Origin: Pseudomonadota bacterium
GTDB lineage: Bacteria; Pseudomonadota; Gammaproteobacteria; Steroidobacterales; Steroidobacteraceae
Length of the DNA: 64,000 bases
Direction: 5' to 3'
NCBI GenBank assembly: GCA_023391815.1
Contig: JAEWAF010000129.1
Span: 15,532-79,531 of the forward strand
The notes beneath the pieces were generated by a model, which saw nothing but the letters and a program-made list of their open reading frames with translations, made no database searches and was not told where the DNA came from. This document shows positions 8,406 through 17,074 of this stretch, in pieces (positions within the stretch are counted from its first letter, which is position 1; each line of letters opens with the position of its first letter). The position numbers and the translations under genes are program-made.

Positions 8406-8822
8406 ATGGATCGTTCGCGGTGGGTTCGTTGGTGGTCGGGTTTGTTGCTGCTGCCCTTGCTGGCGCTGCTGATGGGCGCGCGGCAGGTGCCATTGGTCGA
8501 TCCGGAGCCGTTCCCGGTGCCGGCCGGACTCAGCGAGGCCAAGGTGGTCAAGGCGATCAAGGCGGGGCTGGTCGGCCGTCAATGGGAGATCACCGAGGAG
8601 CAGCCCGGCAAGATCATCAGCACGCTTCATCTGCGCGAACACATGGCCAAGATCAGCGTCGAGTACAACGCCAGCAAGATCGCGATCCGCTATCTGGATT
8701 CGGGCGAGCTGATGTACGAGCAGAAAAAGGGTGTCGCGGTGATCCATCGGAATTATCTGAACTGGATTCAAAACCTGGTGAACGACATCCAGCGCAACAT
8801 GGTCCTGGTGGCCGAAACCTGA
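8406..8822 (+). CDS. Small exported protein of the aryl polyene cluster, function unknown
   Basis: A 138-residue protein with an N-terminal membrane segment (WSGLLLLPLLALLMGAR) and a soluble remainder that should face the periplasm. There is no lipobox cysteine. ATG 8406 was chosen because GGGAG at 8395-8399 is 6 bp upstream, whereas ATG 8400 directly abuts it. The C-terminal part is rich in basic and hydrophobic residues (YLDSGELMYEQKKG; HRNYLNWIQNLVND). Similar small exported or lipoprotein-like genes sit between the ACP and ketosynthase genes in related clusters, so a link to polyene lipid transfer is plausible but unproven. Confidence 0.75.
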   Translation: MDRSRWVRWWSGLLLLPLLALLMGARQVPLVDPEPFPVPAGLSEAKVVKAIKAGLVGRQWEITEEQPGKIISTLHLREHMAKISVEYNASKIAIRYLDSGELMYEQKKGVAVIHRNYLNWIQNLVNDIQRNMVLVAET

Positions 8823-8831
8823 CGAGGACAG

Positions 8832-10016
8832 ATGCAATCCCGGCCTCTGAGAATCACTGCTTACACACTGTGCTCCGCGGTCGGGGATGGACGCGCGACG
8901 ACGCTCGCAGCTCTGCGCGAGCGTCGCACCGGTCTGAGCAAGAACGATTTCGGTGCCTCGCCCATCGATACCTGGATCGGGCGAGTGGCCGGGCTCGAAG
9001 AACAGCCGCTGCCGGCGGAGATCGCCGATTGGGACTGTCGTAACAACCGTCTCGCCTGGCGAGGTCTGGTCAGCGACGACTTCATCCGGGCGGCTCGTGA
9101 AGCTCGCGAGCGTTATGGCGCCGACCGCGTGGCGGTCGTCGTGGGCACTTCGACATCGAGCATCGGTGCCAGCGAAGATGCGTACACGCGGCTCGAGCCC
9201 GATGGTCGTTATCCCGCCGATCTGCGTCGACCCATCATTCATACCCCACACTCGCTGGGCGATTTCGTTCAGCACGCGCTGGGGCTCACCGGTCTGAGCG
9301 TGACTGTCGCGACGGCGTGCTCCTCCAGCGCCAAAGTGTTCGCGCAGGCTGAACGTCTGATCCGCACGGGCCTGGCCGATGCCGCCGTGGTCGGCGGTGT
9401 GGATTCGCTGTGTGGCAGCGTGTTGTTTGGTTTCAATTCGCTGGAGCTGGTGTCGCCCGAGCCGTGCCGGCCGTTCGATGTGGAACGGCGAGGCATCAAT
9501 CTCGGTGAAGCGGCGGGTTTCGCGCTGTTGGAAAAGCAGGCGCCGAGCGGCGCATGGCTGCTGGGCTATGGCGAGTCCAACGATGCGCATCACATGTCGA
9601 CGCCGCATCCGGAAGGTCTGGGCGCCCGGCTCGCACTCAACGATGCGCTCAAGCGCGCGGAGCTGCGGCCCGAGGACATCGATTACATCAATCTGCACGG
9701 CACCGCGAGCCAGAAGAACGACGAGGTCGAAGCTAAGATCGTCGCCGATCTGTTTCCTGCCAGCACCTGTGCGAGCTCCACCAAAGGTTGGACCGGCCAC
9801 ACCCTGGGCGCGGCCGGCATCGTCGAGGCGGCGATCAGCCTGATCGCGCTCGAGCATCAGCTGTTGCCCGGTACATTGAATTTACGAGTGCCCGATCTGA
9901 CCTGCGGTCCGCAGATTCAGCGGGACAACGTCCAGCGCAAGGCGAGTCACGCGCTGAGCTTTTCGTTCGGCTTCGGCGGCAGCAATTGCGTGCTGGTGTT
10001 CGGGAGAGATCGATGA
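8832..10016 (+). CDS. Beta-ketoacyl-ACP synthase (aryl polyene KS 2)
   Basis: A 394-residue FabF-type ketosynthase with an intact active site: Cys163 in ATACSSSAK, His289 in NLHGTAS and His323 in WTGHTLGAAG. It differs from the first KS by a non-standard N-terminus (MQSRPLRITAYTLCSAVGDG) and resembles the ketosynthases that sit next to the chain-length-factor gene in aryl polyene clusters. That gene follows here with an ATGA overlap, so the two products probably form a heterodimer. It starts at ATG 8832 after GAGGAC. Confidence 0.92.
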   Translation: MQSRPLRITAYTLCSAVGDGRATTLAALRERRTGLSKNDFGASPIDTWIGRVAGLEEQPLPAEIADWDCRNNRLAWRGLVSDDFIRAAREARERYGADRVAVVVGTSTSSIGASEDAYTRLEPDGRYPADLRRPIIHTPHSLGDFVQHALGLTGLSVTVATACSSSAKVFAQAERLIRTGLADAAVVGGVDSLCGSVLFGFNSLELVSPEPCRPFDVERRGINLGEAAGFALLEKQAPSGAWLLGYGESNDAHHMSTPHPEGLGARLALNDALKRAELRPEDIDYINLHGTASQKNDEVEAKIVADLFPASTCASSTKGWTGHTLGAAGIVEAAISLIALEHQLLPGTLNLRVPDLTCGPQIQRDNVQRKASHALSFSFGFGGSNCVLVFGRDR

Positions 10017-10807
10017 CGCTGCGGGTCGCGATCGAAGGGGTTTCCTTCTGGGCCTCGCGTCTGCCGGGCTGGGATATCGCACGCGCTGTGATTCGCGGTG
10101 AGCAGGCGCCGCCTGAAGCGCCGAGTCCTCGTCCATCGCCGACGTTGCTGGCACCGACAGAGCGGCGACGCGCGCCGGACACGGTTGCTGTCGCGCTCGA
10201 AGTGGCGGCTCGCGCTTGCGAAGCAGCCGGCCGTAAACCGTCGGAGCTGCCGTCAGTGTTCGCCTCGACGCACGGCGATCTCGCGATCAGCGATTACATG
10301 TGCTCGACGTTGGCGACCACGCCGACGTTGATCTCGCCGATCAAGTTTCACAATTCCGTCCACAACGCCGCGGCGGGTTATTGGAGCATCGGCACCGGCA
10401 GCCTCGCGCCGTACACCGCGATCAGCTCTTACGAATACACGTTCGGCGAGGGCTTGCTCGAAGCGGCCACTCAAGTTGTCTGCGAGCAGCGGCCGGTGTT
10501 GTATGTGGCGTTCGATATCGAAGCGAAGGGCGCACTCGCGACCATGGCGACGAGCCGGGGCTTGCTCGGAGCGGGTCTGGTGTTGGCACCGGTGAGTCAG
10601 TCCCAGCAGCAGCGCGGTTTGATTCTCACAACGGAGTCGGTGAGCGAATCTCGCCCCACACCGGCGCGATCGGCCGCCGCTGCGCTGGTTGCCGAGAATG
10701 CGCTGGCGCCGTGCCTGCCGTTCTTTGAAGTGCTGGCAGGTTCCAGTCCGCGCACGCTGTCTCTGGCGCTGAGTCGACAGACCGCGCTCAATGTCCAAGT
10801 GAACTGA
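10013..10807 (+). CDS. Ketosynthase-like chain length factor (beta-ketoacyl synthase N-terminal-like domain)
   Basis: A 264-residue ketosynthase-like protein that lacks a usable catalytic Cys-His-His set and is about 130 residues shorter than a real KS. The segment FHNSVHNAAAGYWSIGTG is characteristic of the family that partners the active KS in aryl polyene synthases. It is expected to set chain length in a KS/CLF-type heterodimer. ATG 10013 gives an ATGA overlap with the upstream ketosynthase, which supports a 1:1 complex. The halogenase-like gene starts 5 bp after its stop. Confidence 0.88.
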   Translation: MTLRVAIEGVSFWASRLPGWDIARAVIRGEQAPPEAPSPRPSPTLLAPTERRRAPDTVAVALEVAARACEAAGRKPSELPSVFASTHGDLAISDYMCSTLATTPTLISPIKFHNSVHNAAAGYWSIGTGSLAPYTAISSYEYTFGEGLLEAATQVVCEQRPVLYVAFDIEAKGALATMATSRGLLGAGLVLAPVSQSQQQRGLILTTESVSESRPTPARSAAAALVAENALAPCLPFFEVLAGSSPRTLSLALSRQTALNVQVN

Positions 10808-10812
10808 TAACG

Positions 10813-12432
10813 ATGAACGCACCGACCGAAGCTCCCAAGGTGGACGTGACCCTCCTGGGCGGCGGCCTGGCAGGACTGACGCTTGCCATTCAATTGCGCC
10901 GGCAGTTTCCGTCGCTGTCTATGCGGATCATCGAGCGGCGCCGTCATCCGGTGCCGCCGGCCGCGCACAAGGTCGGTGAGTCGTCGGTGGAAATCGGCGC
11001 GCATTATTTCGACACGGTGCTCGGCCTCAAAGAGCATCTGATGAGCCGGCAGCTGAAGAAATTCGGCTTCCGCTTTTTCTTTTCCGAAGGTCGCGAGGAC
11101 CTGGATAACGTCACCGAGCTGGGCGCGAGCCGCTATCTCTCGACGCCGAGCTATCAGCTCGACCGCGGTCTGTTCGAGAACTTCCTGGGCGAGCACGTGC
11201 GCGGGCTCGGTGTCGACTTCATCGACGGTGCCGTCGTCCGCAGTTTCGACGTTGGCAGCCAAGGCGCCGAACATGTGGTCCGCTACGAAGTCGATGGCGT
11301 GCAACACGAGGTTCGTTCTCGCTGGCTGATCGACGCCTCCGGTCGTGCCGGCTTGATCAAGCGCAAGCTCGGGTTGCATCAGGACAACGCTCACAATGCC
11401 AATGCCGTGTGGTTCCGCATCGGCGCGAAGATCGACGTGGACGAGTGGTCTTCGGATGCGACCTGGCTGAATCGCTGCGATCCGCCTTATCGCTGGCTGT
11501 CCACCAATCATCTGTGTGGCGAAGGCTATTGGGCGTGGTTGATCCCGCTGGCGTCGGGCTCGCACTCCGTCGGCATCGTCTGCGACGCCGTCACTCATCC
11601 GCTCGAGACCATGAACACGTTCGAGAAGGCGCTCGAATGGTTCCGCGTCCATCAGCCGCGGCTGGCGCGGGAGCTCGAAGGCAAGCAGCACCTGCTGCAG
11701 GATTTTTGTTTCCTGCGCAATTTCTCTTATGGCTGCAAGCAAGTGTTCTCGGGCGACCGCTGGGCCCTGACTGGCGAAGCCGGCGTGTTCCTCGATCCGT
11801 TCTATTCGCCCGGCAGCGACTTCATCGGAATCAGCAATACCTATATCACCGACCTGATCGCGCGCGATCTGCAAGGCGAGCTGATCAACGGTCGCTCGCA
11901 CGTGTATCAGCAGCTGTACTTCTCGTTCTACGAGAGCACGCTCACGCTATACACGAATCAGTACGCCATGTTCGGCGATCCGGAAGTCATGCCGGTCAAG
12001 GTGATCTGGGACTACACGTATTACTGGGGCGTGCTGTGTCAGCTGTTCTTCCAGCGTCGCCTGACCGATCTGGCCAACTTGAGCCGCCTGTCGGATCATT
12101 TGAATCATTCGCGCGCCTTGAACGTGGCCATGCAGAATTTCATGCGCGAATGGTCGCGGCTCAGCGCTCGTCGCAACGACGCGGTGTTGCTGGATCAGGC
12201 GTCGCTGCCCTGGTTCGCGGAGCTGAATCGCGGGTTGCGCGACGATCTGGATGAAGAAGGATTCCGCGCCCGTGTCATCGAGTACACCGGTTTGTTGAAT
12301 TCGCTCGCGGCGGAAATCATCGAGCGGGCCTGCGGTGAGCATCCGTCGCTCGACGCCTCTGAAGTCCGCAAGCTGCTCGGCGCGGTCCCGGCGACGGTTT
12401 CGGAATCGCTGCTCTTTACGAAGGCAGCTTGA
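10813..12432 (+). CDS. Flavin-dependent halogenase-like oxidoreductase, third copy (lysine-containing type)
   Basis: A 539-residue FAD protein, unlike the two tandem copies in length and sequence. It has an N-terminal GGGLAG, then HKVGESS with Lys53, which matches the KxGES motif of phenol/pyrrole-type halogenases, then WxWxIP at 240-245 (WAWLIP) and FxxPxxSxG from residue 326 (FLDPFYSPG). All expected halogenase signatures are therefore present, and this is the best candidate for halogenating the aryl head group. The extra ~130 C-terminal residues resemble the helical C-terminal domain of larger halogenases. It needs reduced flavin from a reductase that I do not see in this window. The 3' end overlaps the convergent dehydratase by 17 bp. 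Confidence 0.85.
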   Translation: MNAPTEAPKVDVTLLGGGLAGLTLAIQLRRQFPSLSMRIIERRRHPVPPAAHKVGESSVEIGAHYFDTVLGLKEHLMSRQLKKFGFRFFFSEGREDLDNVTELGASRYLSTPSYQLDRGLFENFLGEHVRGLGVDFIDGAVVRSFDVGSQGAEHVVRYEVDGVQHEVRSRWLIDASGRAGLIKRKLGLHQDNAHNANAVWFRIGAKIDVDEWSSDATWLNRCDPPYRWLSTNHLCGEGYWAWLIPLASGSHSVGIVCDAVTHPLETMNTFEKALEWFRVHQPRLARELEGKQHLLQDFCFLRNFSYGCKQVFSGDRWALTGEAGVFLDPFYSPGSDFIGISNTYITDLIARDLQGELINGRSHVYQQLYFSFYESTLTLYTNQYAMFGDPEVMPVKVIWDYTYYWGVLCQLFFQRRLTDLANLSRLSDHLNHSRALNVAMQNFMREWSRLSARRNDAVLLDQASLPWFAELNRGLRDDLDEEGFRARVIEYTGLLNSLAAEIIERACGEHPSLDASEVRKLLGAVPATVSESLLFTKAA

Positions 12433-12841
12433 GCAACACGGCGGCGCGACCTTCCGCGGCTACTTCGCCGTCGTGCGTGATCTTGAAGCTGTACTGCTGA
12501 CTCGATTCGGCGGACTGCAGGCAGATCGCCTCGACGCGCAGGACGCCGCTCAAATCGTCGATGTAATCGCGTGCAAAGGTCACCGACCGCAGCGAGACCA
12601 GCATGCCAGGACGCGCCTGCCTGGGCGCGGCCCTCAGCGCACCGTGCACGGCCATCGACTGGGCCCCGTACTCACATAAATGGATCGCGCGCAGTTTCCC
12701 GTTCACCCGCAGCGGGTTTGCGAGGTCGCGGTGAGTGGCGGTTTCCAAAACGATGCGCGTGTCGTCCCACTCGACGATGTGCTCCCACAGGCACATGCCG
12801 CCCTGGTGCGGAATCAGCGCTGCGATGTCGTCACGTGCCAT
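12416..12841 (-). CDS. 3-hydroxyacyl-ACP dehydratase, hotdog type (ApeP-like)
   Basis: A 141-residue single-hotdog protein with IPHQGGMCLWEHI near the N-terminus, the pattern of the second dehydratase of aryl polyene clusters. It would remove water from the 3-hydroxyacyl-ACP to give the conjugated double bond. It is the last gene of the minus-strand block; its start overlaps the end of the exporter gene by 11 bp. It is distinct in sequence from the FabZ-like dehydratase at 16746-17069, so the cluster has two different dehydratases, as is common in this class. Confidence 0.85.
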   Translation of the reverse strand: MARDDIAALIPHQGGMCLWEHIVEWDDTRIVLETATHRDLANPLRVNGKLRAIHLCEYGAQSMAVHGALRAAPRQARPGMLVSLRSVTFARDYIDDLSGVLRVEAICLQSAESSQQYSFKITHDGEVAAEGRAAVLLKLPS

Positions 12842-15185
12842 GAGCGGGAGCGGACGGTCGGGTCAGAAGTAACGCCAGGACGAAATTAGAAACAACGCCG
12901 ATCGACACCGTCAAGCCGAGGGCTCGCAGCACCGGTAGCGACGAGAGGGCGAGCAGCGCGAACACCATCAGTGTCGAAATCGAGCACACGAGCAGCGCGT
13001 GCAGTGTGCGTCGCTGCTCCATCGGATCATCGGCGGCATGCTCGAAGAACAAGGCGTAGTCCAGGCCGAGCCCGGCGGCGAGGATCAGCGCGATCAGGTG
13101 AAACAACGTCATCGACACGCCGGCGGCCTGCAAGATGCCGATGATGATCAACGTGGTCAGCGCCATCGGTGCGAGCACGCGATACACCCGCGACGCCTGG
13201 CGCAATGAGAACATAACCACGCCGGCGAGCAGCACGGCCGCCAGCGCCAGGCTCCACAGGATCTTGATGCGCTGATGGGTCACGAGGGTTTCCGACGCGT
13301 CCTTCGTATCCAGCAACGTCACGCCTTCGCCGGCCGCCGCCGCGAACTGTTGGAGAGCTGCGATATCTTCTACGCCGCTGAATGTCACGAGCGCGGTCGT
13401 GCGCTTGGCGGCTTTGTCCTCGCCCTTGCCATGCTGAGTCAGGAGCATCTCCACGCTCACGCCAAGCGGCGAATCACGCAAGCGATCGGCCGTCAGCAGG
13501 GGCAGGTGACGCGCTTTCTCCACATCTTCAAGGAAGGGTTCGAACACGTCCGGCCGGAACGGCGTGTCTTTCACTGCGGCATTCACATCGGCACGCAGTG
13601 TCGCGGGCTCGGGCAAGCGGCCTTGTCGTAACCGCTGCTTTTCCGCGCTCGGCACGTAGCGAGCAGCGTGGTCATAGCCGGTGATCGCGCCGTCAGCCAC
13701 CAACTTCTGCAGCGGTGCATCCAGTTGTTCGAGCTTCTTCAGCGCATCTTGAGTCTCGGGCGAGTCGATGACCAGCAGATAGCGCACGTCGGGCGTGCCC
13801 AGTTCGGTGCGCAGCGCCTGATCCTGGATCAACAGTTCCTTGGGCAACGGCGTGAGTTTGCTCAGATCGCTTTCCCACATGGGCTGAGGCGCCAGCACCA
13901 TGGCGGCAATGGAAAGCACGATGATGACCACACCGGCCCAGCGCGGCCGGGGCAAACGTTCCATCCCTCGCCACAATTTCCCGAGCCAGGCCGAGTCGCC
14001 AAAGTCGCGACCCTTCGTATCCATCAGTACGGGCAGCGCGAATCGTGTGGTCAGACCGGCGGCCACCAGGCCCGCCACGGTGAAGCAGGCGAGCTGAGCC
14101 AGGCCGATGACGCCCGAAAACAGGAACGTGACATACGCGATGCAGGTGCTCGCGACACCCGTGGCCAGCGTCGGCCACAACTGGCGCGCTGCTTCGACCG
14201 GCGGCCGGTCGGCGTGTCCATGGCTGAGCAAATGAACTGGATAATCCTGGGCCACACCGATCAGTGTGAAACCGAACGCCAGTGTGATGCCGTGAACTTC
14301 TCCGAACAACGCGCTCACGGCGCCCAGCCCCGCCAAACCCGCGCTGGCGAGCGGCAATGCGCTCAGCAAGAGAATGCCGAGGCTGCGATACGCGATGAGC
14401 ATCAAGATGACCATGCCGATCGTCGCGCCTGTGCCGAGGAACTGCGCTTCGCCGCGCGTCCGCTCTTCCATCATCACGGAGAATTTGCCGGCGCCGCTGA
14501 AGTTCAGGGTGATGCCGTCTTCTCGTTTCAGCCGCTCGGCCTCGGCATTCAACTGGTCGACCGCGAGACGTTGCTGGTCCGGATCGAAGGCGGCGGCGCG
14601 TGTTTGCGCGATCAGTAATGCTCGGTGGCCTTCGCGGTCGAACCAGACATCGAACAACCGGTTGGGCTCCTGCATCGGTTGCCAACGCTGCAGAACCTTG
14701 AGCAGCTCGAGCGTCGGATCGCGCGGCAGCCAGGGTTCGAGGAAGGCGCCAGCGGGCGATGCCAGGTCCCGCGCCCGCTCTTGCAGCTCCTTGTGGAGGT
14801 ATTTCTCATCGAGCGGATGCTCGTCCAAGGTCGGCGACAGCAGATATCGATAGGCCAGCAACTCATCCGGCACGCTGTCCAGCGAGATGTCGCCGTTGGT
14901 GACGATGCGGAAATAGGGGCTCGACTGCAGATTCTCGACCAACATGCGCGAGGCGTCGGCCAGCTGCTCTGGCGCCGCGCCTTCCAGCGATATCACCATC
15001 ACGCGCGATGCCGGGCCTTCGCCGATTTCTTCCAGCAACAACTGTTGCTCGGGTGTGGTCGGGCTGGGAAGAAACAAACGCAGATCGGTGCTGACCTGCA
15101 GCTGCCGTTGGACGAACCAGGTCAGGCCCGCCAGCAGCACCAGCCAGACGAACAGGATCAATAGAGCCGAGCGGGTGAATCTCAT
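12831..15185 (-). CDS. MMPL/RND-family exporter of the aryl polyene cluster
   Basis: A 784-residue polytopic membrane protein with the MMPL layout: an N-terminal helix (LLILFVWLVLLAGLTWFV), a large periplasmic domain to about residue 245, a helix bundle including LGTGATIGMVILMLI and GFTLIGVAQDYPVHLL, a second periplasmic domain, and a second bundle ending in LVCSISTLMVFALLALSSL. The paired acidic/charged segments GVAQDYPVH and GLGLDYALF are the proton-relay positions. Members in aryl polyene clusters are thought to export the polyene lipid from the inner membrane. It lies between the LolA-like carrier and the dehydratase in one operon. Confidence 0.9.
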   Translation of the reverse strand: MRFTRSALLILFVWLVLLAGLTWFVQRQLQVSTDLRLFLPSPTTPEQQLLLEEIGEGPASRVMVISLEGAAPEQLADASRMLVENLQSSPYFRIVTNGDISLDSVPDELLAYRYLLSPTLDEHPLDEKYLHKELQERARDLASPAGAFLEPWLPRDPTLELLKVLQRWQPMQEPNRLFDVWFDREGHRALLIAQTRAAAFDPDQQRLAVDQLNAEAERLKREDGITLNFSGAGKFSVMMEERTRGEAQFLGTGATIGMVILMLIAYRSLGILLLSALPLASAGLAGLGAVSALFGEVHGITLAFGFTLIGVAQDYPVHLLSHGHADRPPVEAARQLWPTLATGVASTCIAYVTFLFSGVIGLAQLACFTVAGLVAAGLTTRFALPVLMDTKGRDFGDSAWLGKLWRGMERLPRPRWAGVVIIVLSIAAMVLAPQPMWESDLSKLTPLPKELLIQDQALRTELGTPDVRYLLVIDSPETQDALKKLEQLDAPLQKLVADGAITGYDHAARYVPSAEKQRLRQGRLPEPATLRADVNAAVKDTPFRPDVFEPFLEDVEKARHLPLLTADRLRDSPLGVSVEMLLTQHGKGEDKAAKRTTALVTFSGVEDIAALQQFAAAAGEGVTLLDTKDASETLVTHQRIKILWSLALAAVLLAGVVMFSLRQASRVYRVLAPMALTTLIIIGILQAAGVSMTLFHLIALILAAGLGLDYALFFEHAADDPMEQRRTLHALLVCSISTLMVFALLALSSLPVLRALGLTVSIGVVSNFVLALLLTRPSAPAHGT

Positions 15186-15212
15186 GGGGTGGCCGGCAAT
15201 CGACAGCCGTGC

Positions 15213-15872
15213 TCAAGTGCCCTGGCCGGAGCCGCAGCGCCGCTGCAAGGCCACCAATGTCACATCGGGGGCGACCGGTTCGGCGGCCGTCGCGCCCAGC
15301 AGCAGGACGCTGGAGGCACCATCGCCCGTCGTCATCGAAAAGCAGCGCGGGTCGCTCTGGTGGCCGTTCACTTCGATCTGTTGCAGACGCCGGCGAGCTT
15401 TGGCATCGGTCGGCGTGAGCTTGAGCGTCCATGCATCGTCATTGCCCGTCATCTCGACGTTGAAAGCCTGGCGCAGCGACGCGGCGTCGCCCGAAAGCAT
15501 GGCCGAGAATCCAGACAACAATCCCCGCAGCTCCGGCGCATGTTTCAAAGCGAAGCTGCGCGGCTTCTCGCCTTCGCGTTCGACCTTCACCGATTCGCCG
15601 CGAATCGACGTATGTTCGCGATAGGGCGTGGTGACGCGCCGGTCCAGGCTTTCCGGTCCGGAATAGCCCAGGTCGCCCGAAACGATCAGCGGCGCGCGCA
15701 ACAGCTTGGAGAAGCGCACTTCCGTGAATGAGATCGTGGCCGGCGCGGGCTTGGCCAGGCGGCCGATCAGAGCATCCGCGTCTTGCTCACCCTGGCCGGC
15801 GCTCCACGCCGTCAGCGGCGCGAGCAGAGCCAGAAGCAGCGGGATTCGACGAATTGATGTGCCAGAAATCAT
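15213..15872 (-). CDS. LolA-like outer-membrane lipoprotein carrier family protein
   Basis: A 219-residue exported protein with a signal peptide (RRIPLLLALLAPLTAWSAG). The body (TISFTEVRFSKLLRAPLIVSG) matches the strand pattern of LolA-related proteins found in aryl polyene clusters, which are presumed to shuttle the lipidated pigment through the periplasm. I chose ATG 15872 because it directly precedes the signal peptide; the frame is open 75 bp further upstream, inside the acyltransferase gene. The chosen start lies about 86 bp inside the 3' end of that gene, an unusually long overlap. It is followed by the exporter gene after 27 bp. Confidence 0.85.
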   Translation of the reverse strand: MISGTSIRRIPLLLALLAPLTAWSAGQGEQDADALIGRLAKPAPATISFTEVRFSKLLRAPLIVSGDLGYSGPESLDRRVTTPYREHTSIRGESVKVEREGEKPRSFALKHAPELRGLLSGFSAMLSGDAASLRQAFNVEMTGNDDAWTLKLTPTDAKARRRLQQIEVNGHQSDPRCFSMTTGDGASSVLLLGATAAEPVAPDVTLVALQRRCGSGQGT

Positions 15873-16749
15873 AGAAGTTGAACCAATTGTACGGCGCGCC
15901 GCGGGTGTAGTGCGCCAACCGATCCGCGTAGCGTTGAATGATGGCATTGAGACTCGCCTCGCGATTGGCGCGTTCCACTCGCACGCTGTCGGCGAACGCT
16001 TCGAAGTGCAATTCGTAACGATTGCCGCCGCGGTACAGGCCGAAGCACAGGACCACGGGTACCTTGAGCGCCGCCGCGAGCTGCCAGGGGCCGGTCGGGA
16101 ACGGCGCCGGGTCGCCCAGGAAATCCACGATCGAGACTTGATTGCCCGGCCGGGCGCGATCCACCAGCAGCGTCACCAGCGCGCCTTCGTCGAGCGCTTC
16201 CTTGATGGCCAGCGCGGTGACCGCGCCGTCCTGGCGGGCATTGATGATGGAACGCGCCAGCTCCGGATTGAAGGCATGTAGAAAGTTGGTGAGCGCGGCG
16301 TTGTGCTCGATATCCAGCACCACGCGGACCTTCACATCCTTGCGGACCTCGCCCAGCACGCGCAAGGCATCGAAGCTGCCCAGATGCGAGCCGAACACCA
16401 GCACGCCTTGTTTCTTGGCCCACTGCGCGCGCAGTACGTCCAAGCCGTGCACGCGGACATCGAAACGTTTGAAGCTTTCCGACAGCAGGAACAAGCGATC
16501 GAGAATGACGCTGGCGAAGCAGTGGAACTGTTTCGCAACATCCTTCAAGGTCGCTTTCCGACCCAGCACTCGCTGCAAATAGTCGCGCGATGCGCGCCGC
16601 TCCGGCGCTCGTTTCATCAGAAAGAATGCCGTGATGGGAAACAGCACCAGGCGCGCAGCCGAGCGCCCGCACAGCCGCGCGAACGTGCTGATCAGTCGAT
16701 ACCCGAAGACCGAGCCGGCCTCGGGGCGGTCGAGCCATTGCTGTTTCAC
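15787..16749 (-). CDS. Lysophospholipid acyltransferase-family protein (LpxL/HtrB-like)
   Basis: A 320-residue protein of the LpxL-type acyltransferase family. After an N-terminal membrane segment (RLVLFPITAFFLM), the GSHLGSFDALR block contains the family's HxxxxD-like motif, and the later FPTGPWQLAAALKVPVV segment is also typical. In aryl polyene clusters this enzyme is thought to attach the acyl/aryl polyene to its glycerolipid carrier. GTG 16749 is the start: it overlaps the stop of the upstream dehydratase as GTGA, while the longer open frame is in that gene's shadow. The C-terminal 28 or so codons overlap the LolA-like gene; homologues probably end near NWFNFYDFW, so the tail could be a recent extension. 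Confidence 0.87.
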   Translation of the reverse strand: MKQQWLDRPEAGSVFGYRLISTFARLCGRSAARLVLFPITAFFLMKRAPERRASRDYLQRVLGRKATLKDVAKQFHCFASVILDRLFLLSESFKRFDVRVHGLDVLRAQWAKKQGVLVFGSHLGSFDALRVLGEVRKDVKVRVVLDIEHNAALTNFLHAFNPELARSIINARQDGAVTALAIKEALDEGALVTLLVDRARPGNQVSIVDFLGDPAPFPTGPWQLAAALKVPVVLCFGLYRGGNRYELHFEAFADSVRVERANREASLNAIIQRYADRLAHYTRGAPYNWFNFYDFWHINSSNPAASGSARAADGVERRPG

Positions 16750-17069
16750 GCCGCCCCTTCGCTGTCGGCCGCGAGTCGAAACAGTCCCTGAGCGATGGGC
16801 GCACCGTCGCGGCTGATCGTGAAGCGCAACTCGTCGGCCTCCAGCTTCAGCTGCAGCTCCGCCGGTTGTTCGGGCAGCAGCGGCGCGGTGAACTTGGCAT
16901 TCGGCAGAGCGACCACCCGCACCGAGCGCTGTAACCAGCGTTCCGCTTCCTGCAGGACGCAATCGAGCAGCACGACGCCGGGCACGATCGGCTGACCCGG
17001 AAAATGACCGGGCAGCGACGGATGATTCGCGGCGATCCGCAGAACGGTGGCGTGGGCGGCGGGACTCAT
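16746..17069 (-). CDS. FabZ/FabA-like 3-hydroxyacyl-ACP dehydratase (ApeI-like)
   Basis: A short, 107-residue hotdog protein with the HPSLPGHFPGQPIVPG motif at 16-31, which is the FabZ active-site signature (His22 plus the PG helix). At this size it keeps one hotdog core only. It should be one of the two dehydratases acting on the polyene intermediates. It begins 5 bp after the membrane protein gene, and its stop overlaps the GTG start of the acyltransferase gene. Confidence 0.88.
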   Translation of the reverse strand: MSPAAHATVLRIAANHPSLPGHFPGQPIVPGVVLLDCVLQEAERWLQRSVRVVALPNAKFTAPLLPEQPAELQLKLEADELRFTISRDGAPIAQGLFRLAADSEGAA

Positions 17070-17074
17070 GTCAT

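Noticed and set aside
8382..9857. A 491-codon minus-strand frame opposite the exported protein and second ketosynthase genes
   Set aside because: The plus strand holds an intact ketosynthase active site; the minus frame is repetitive in composition and spans two real genes.
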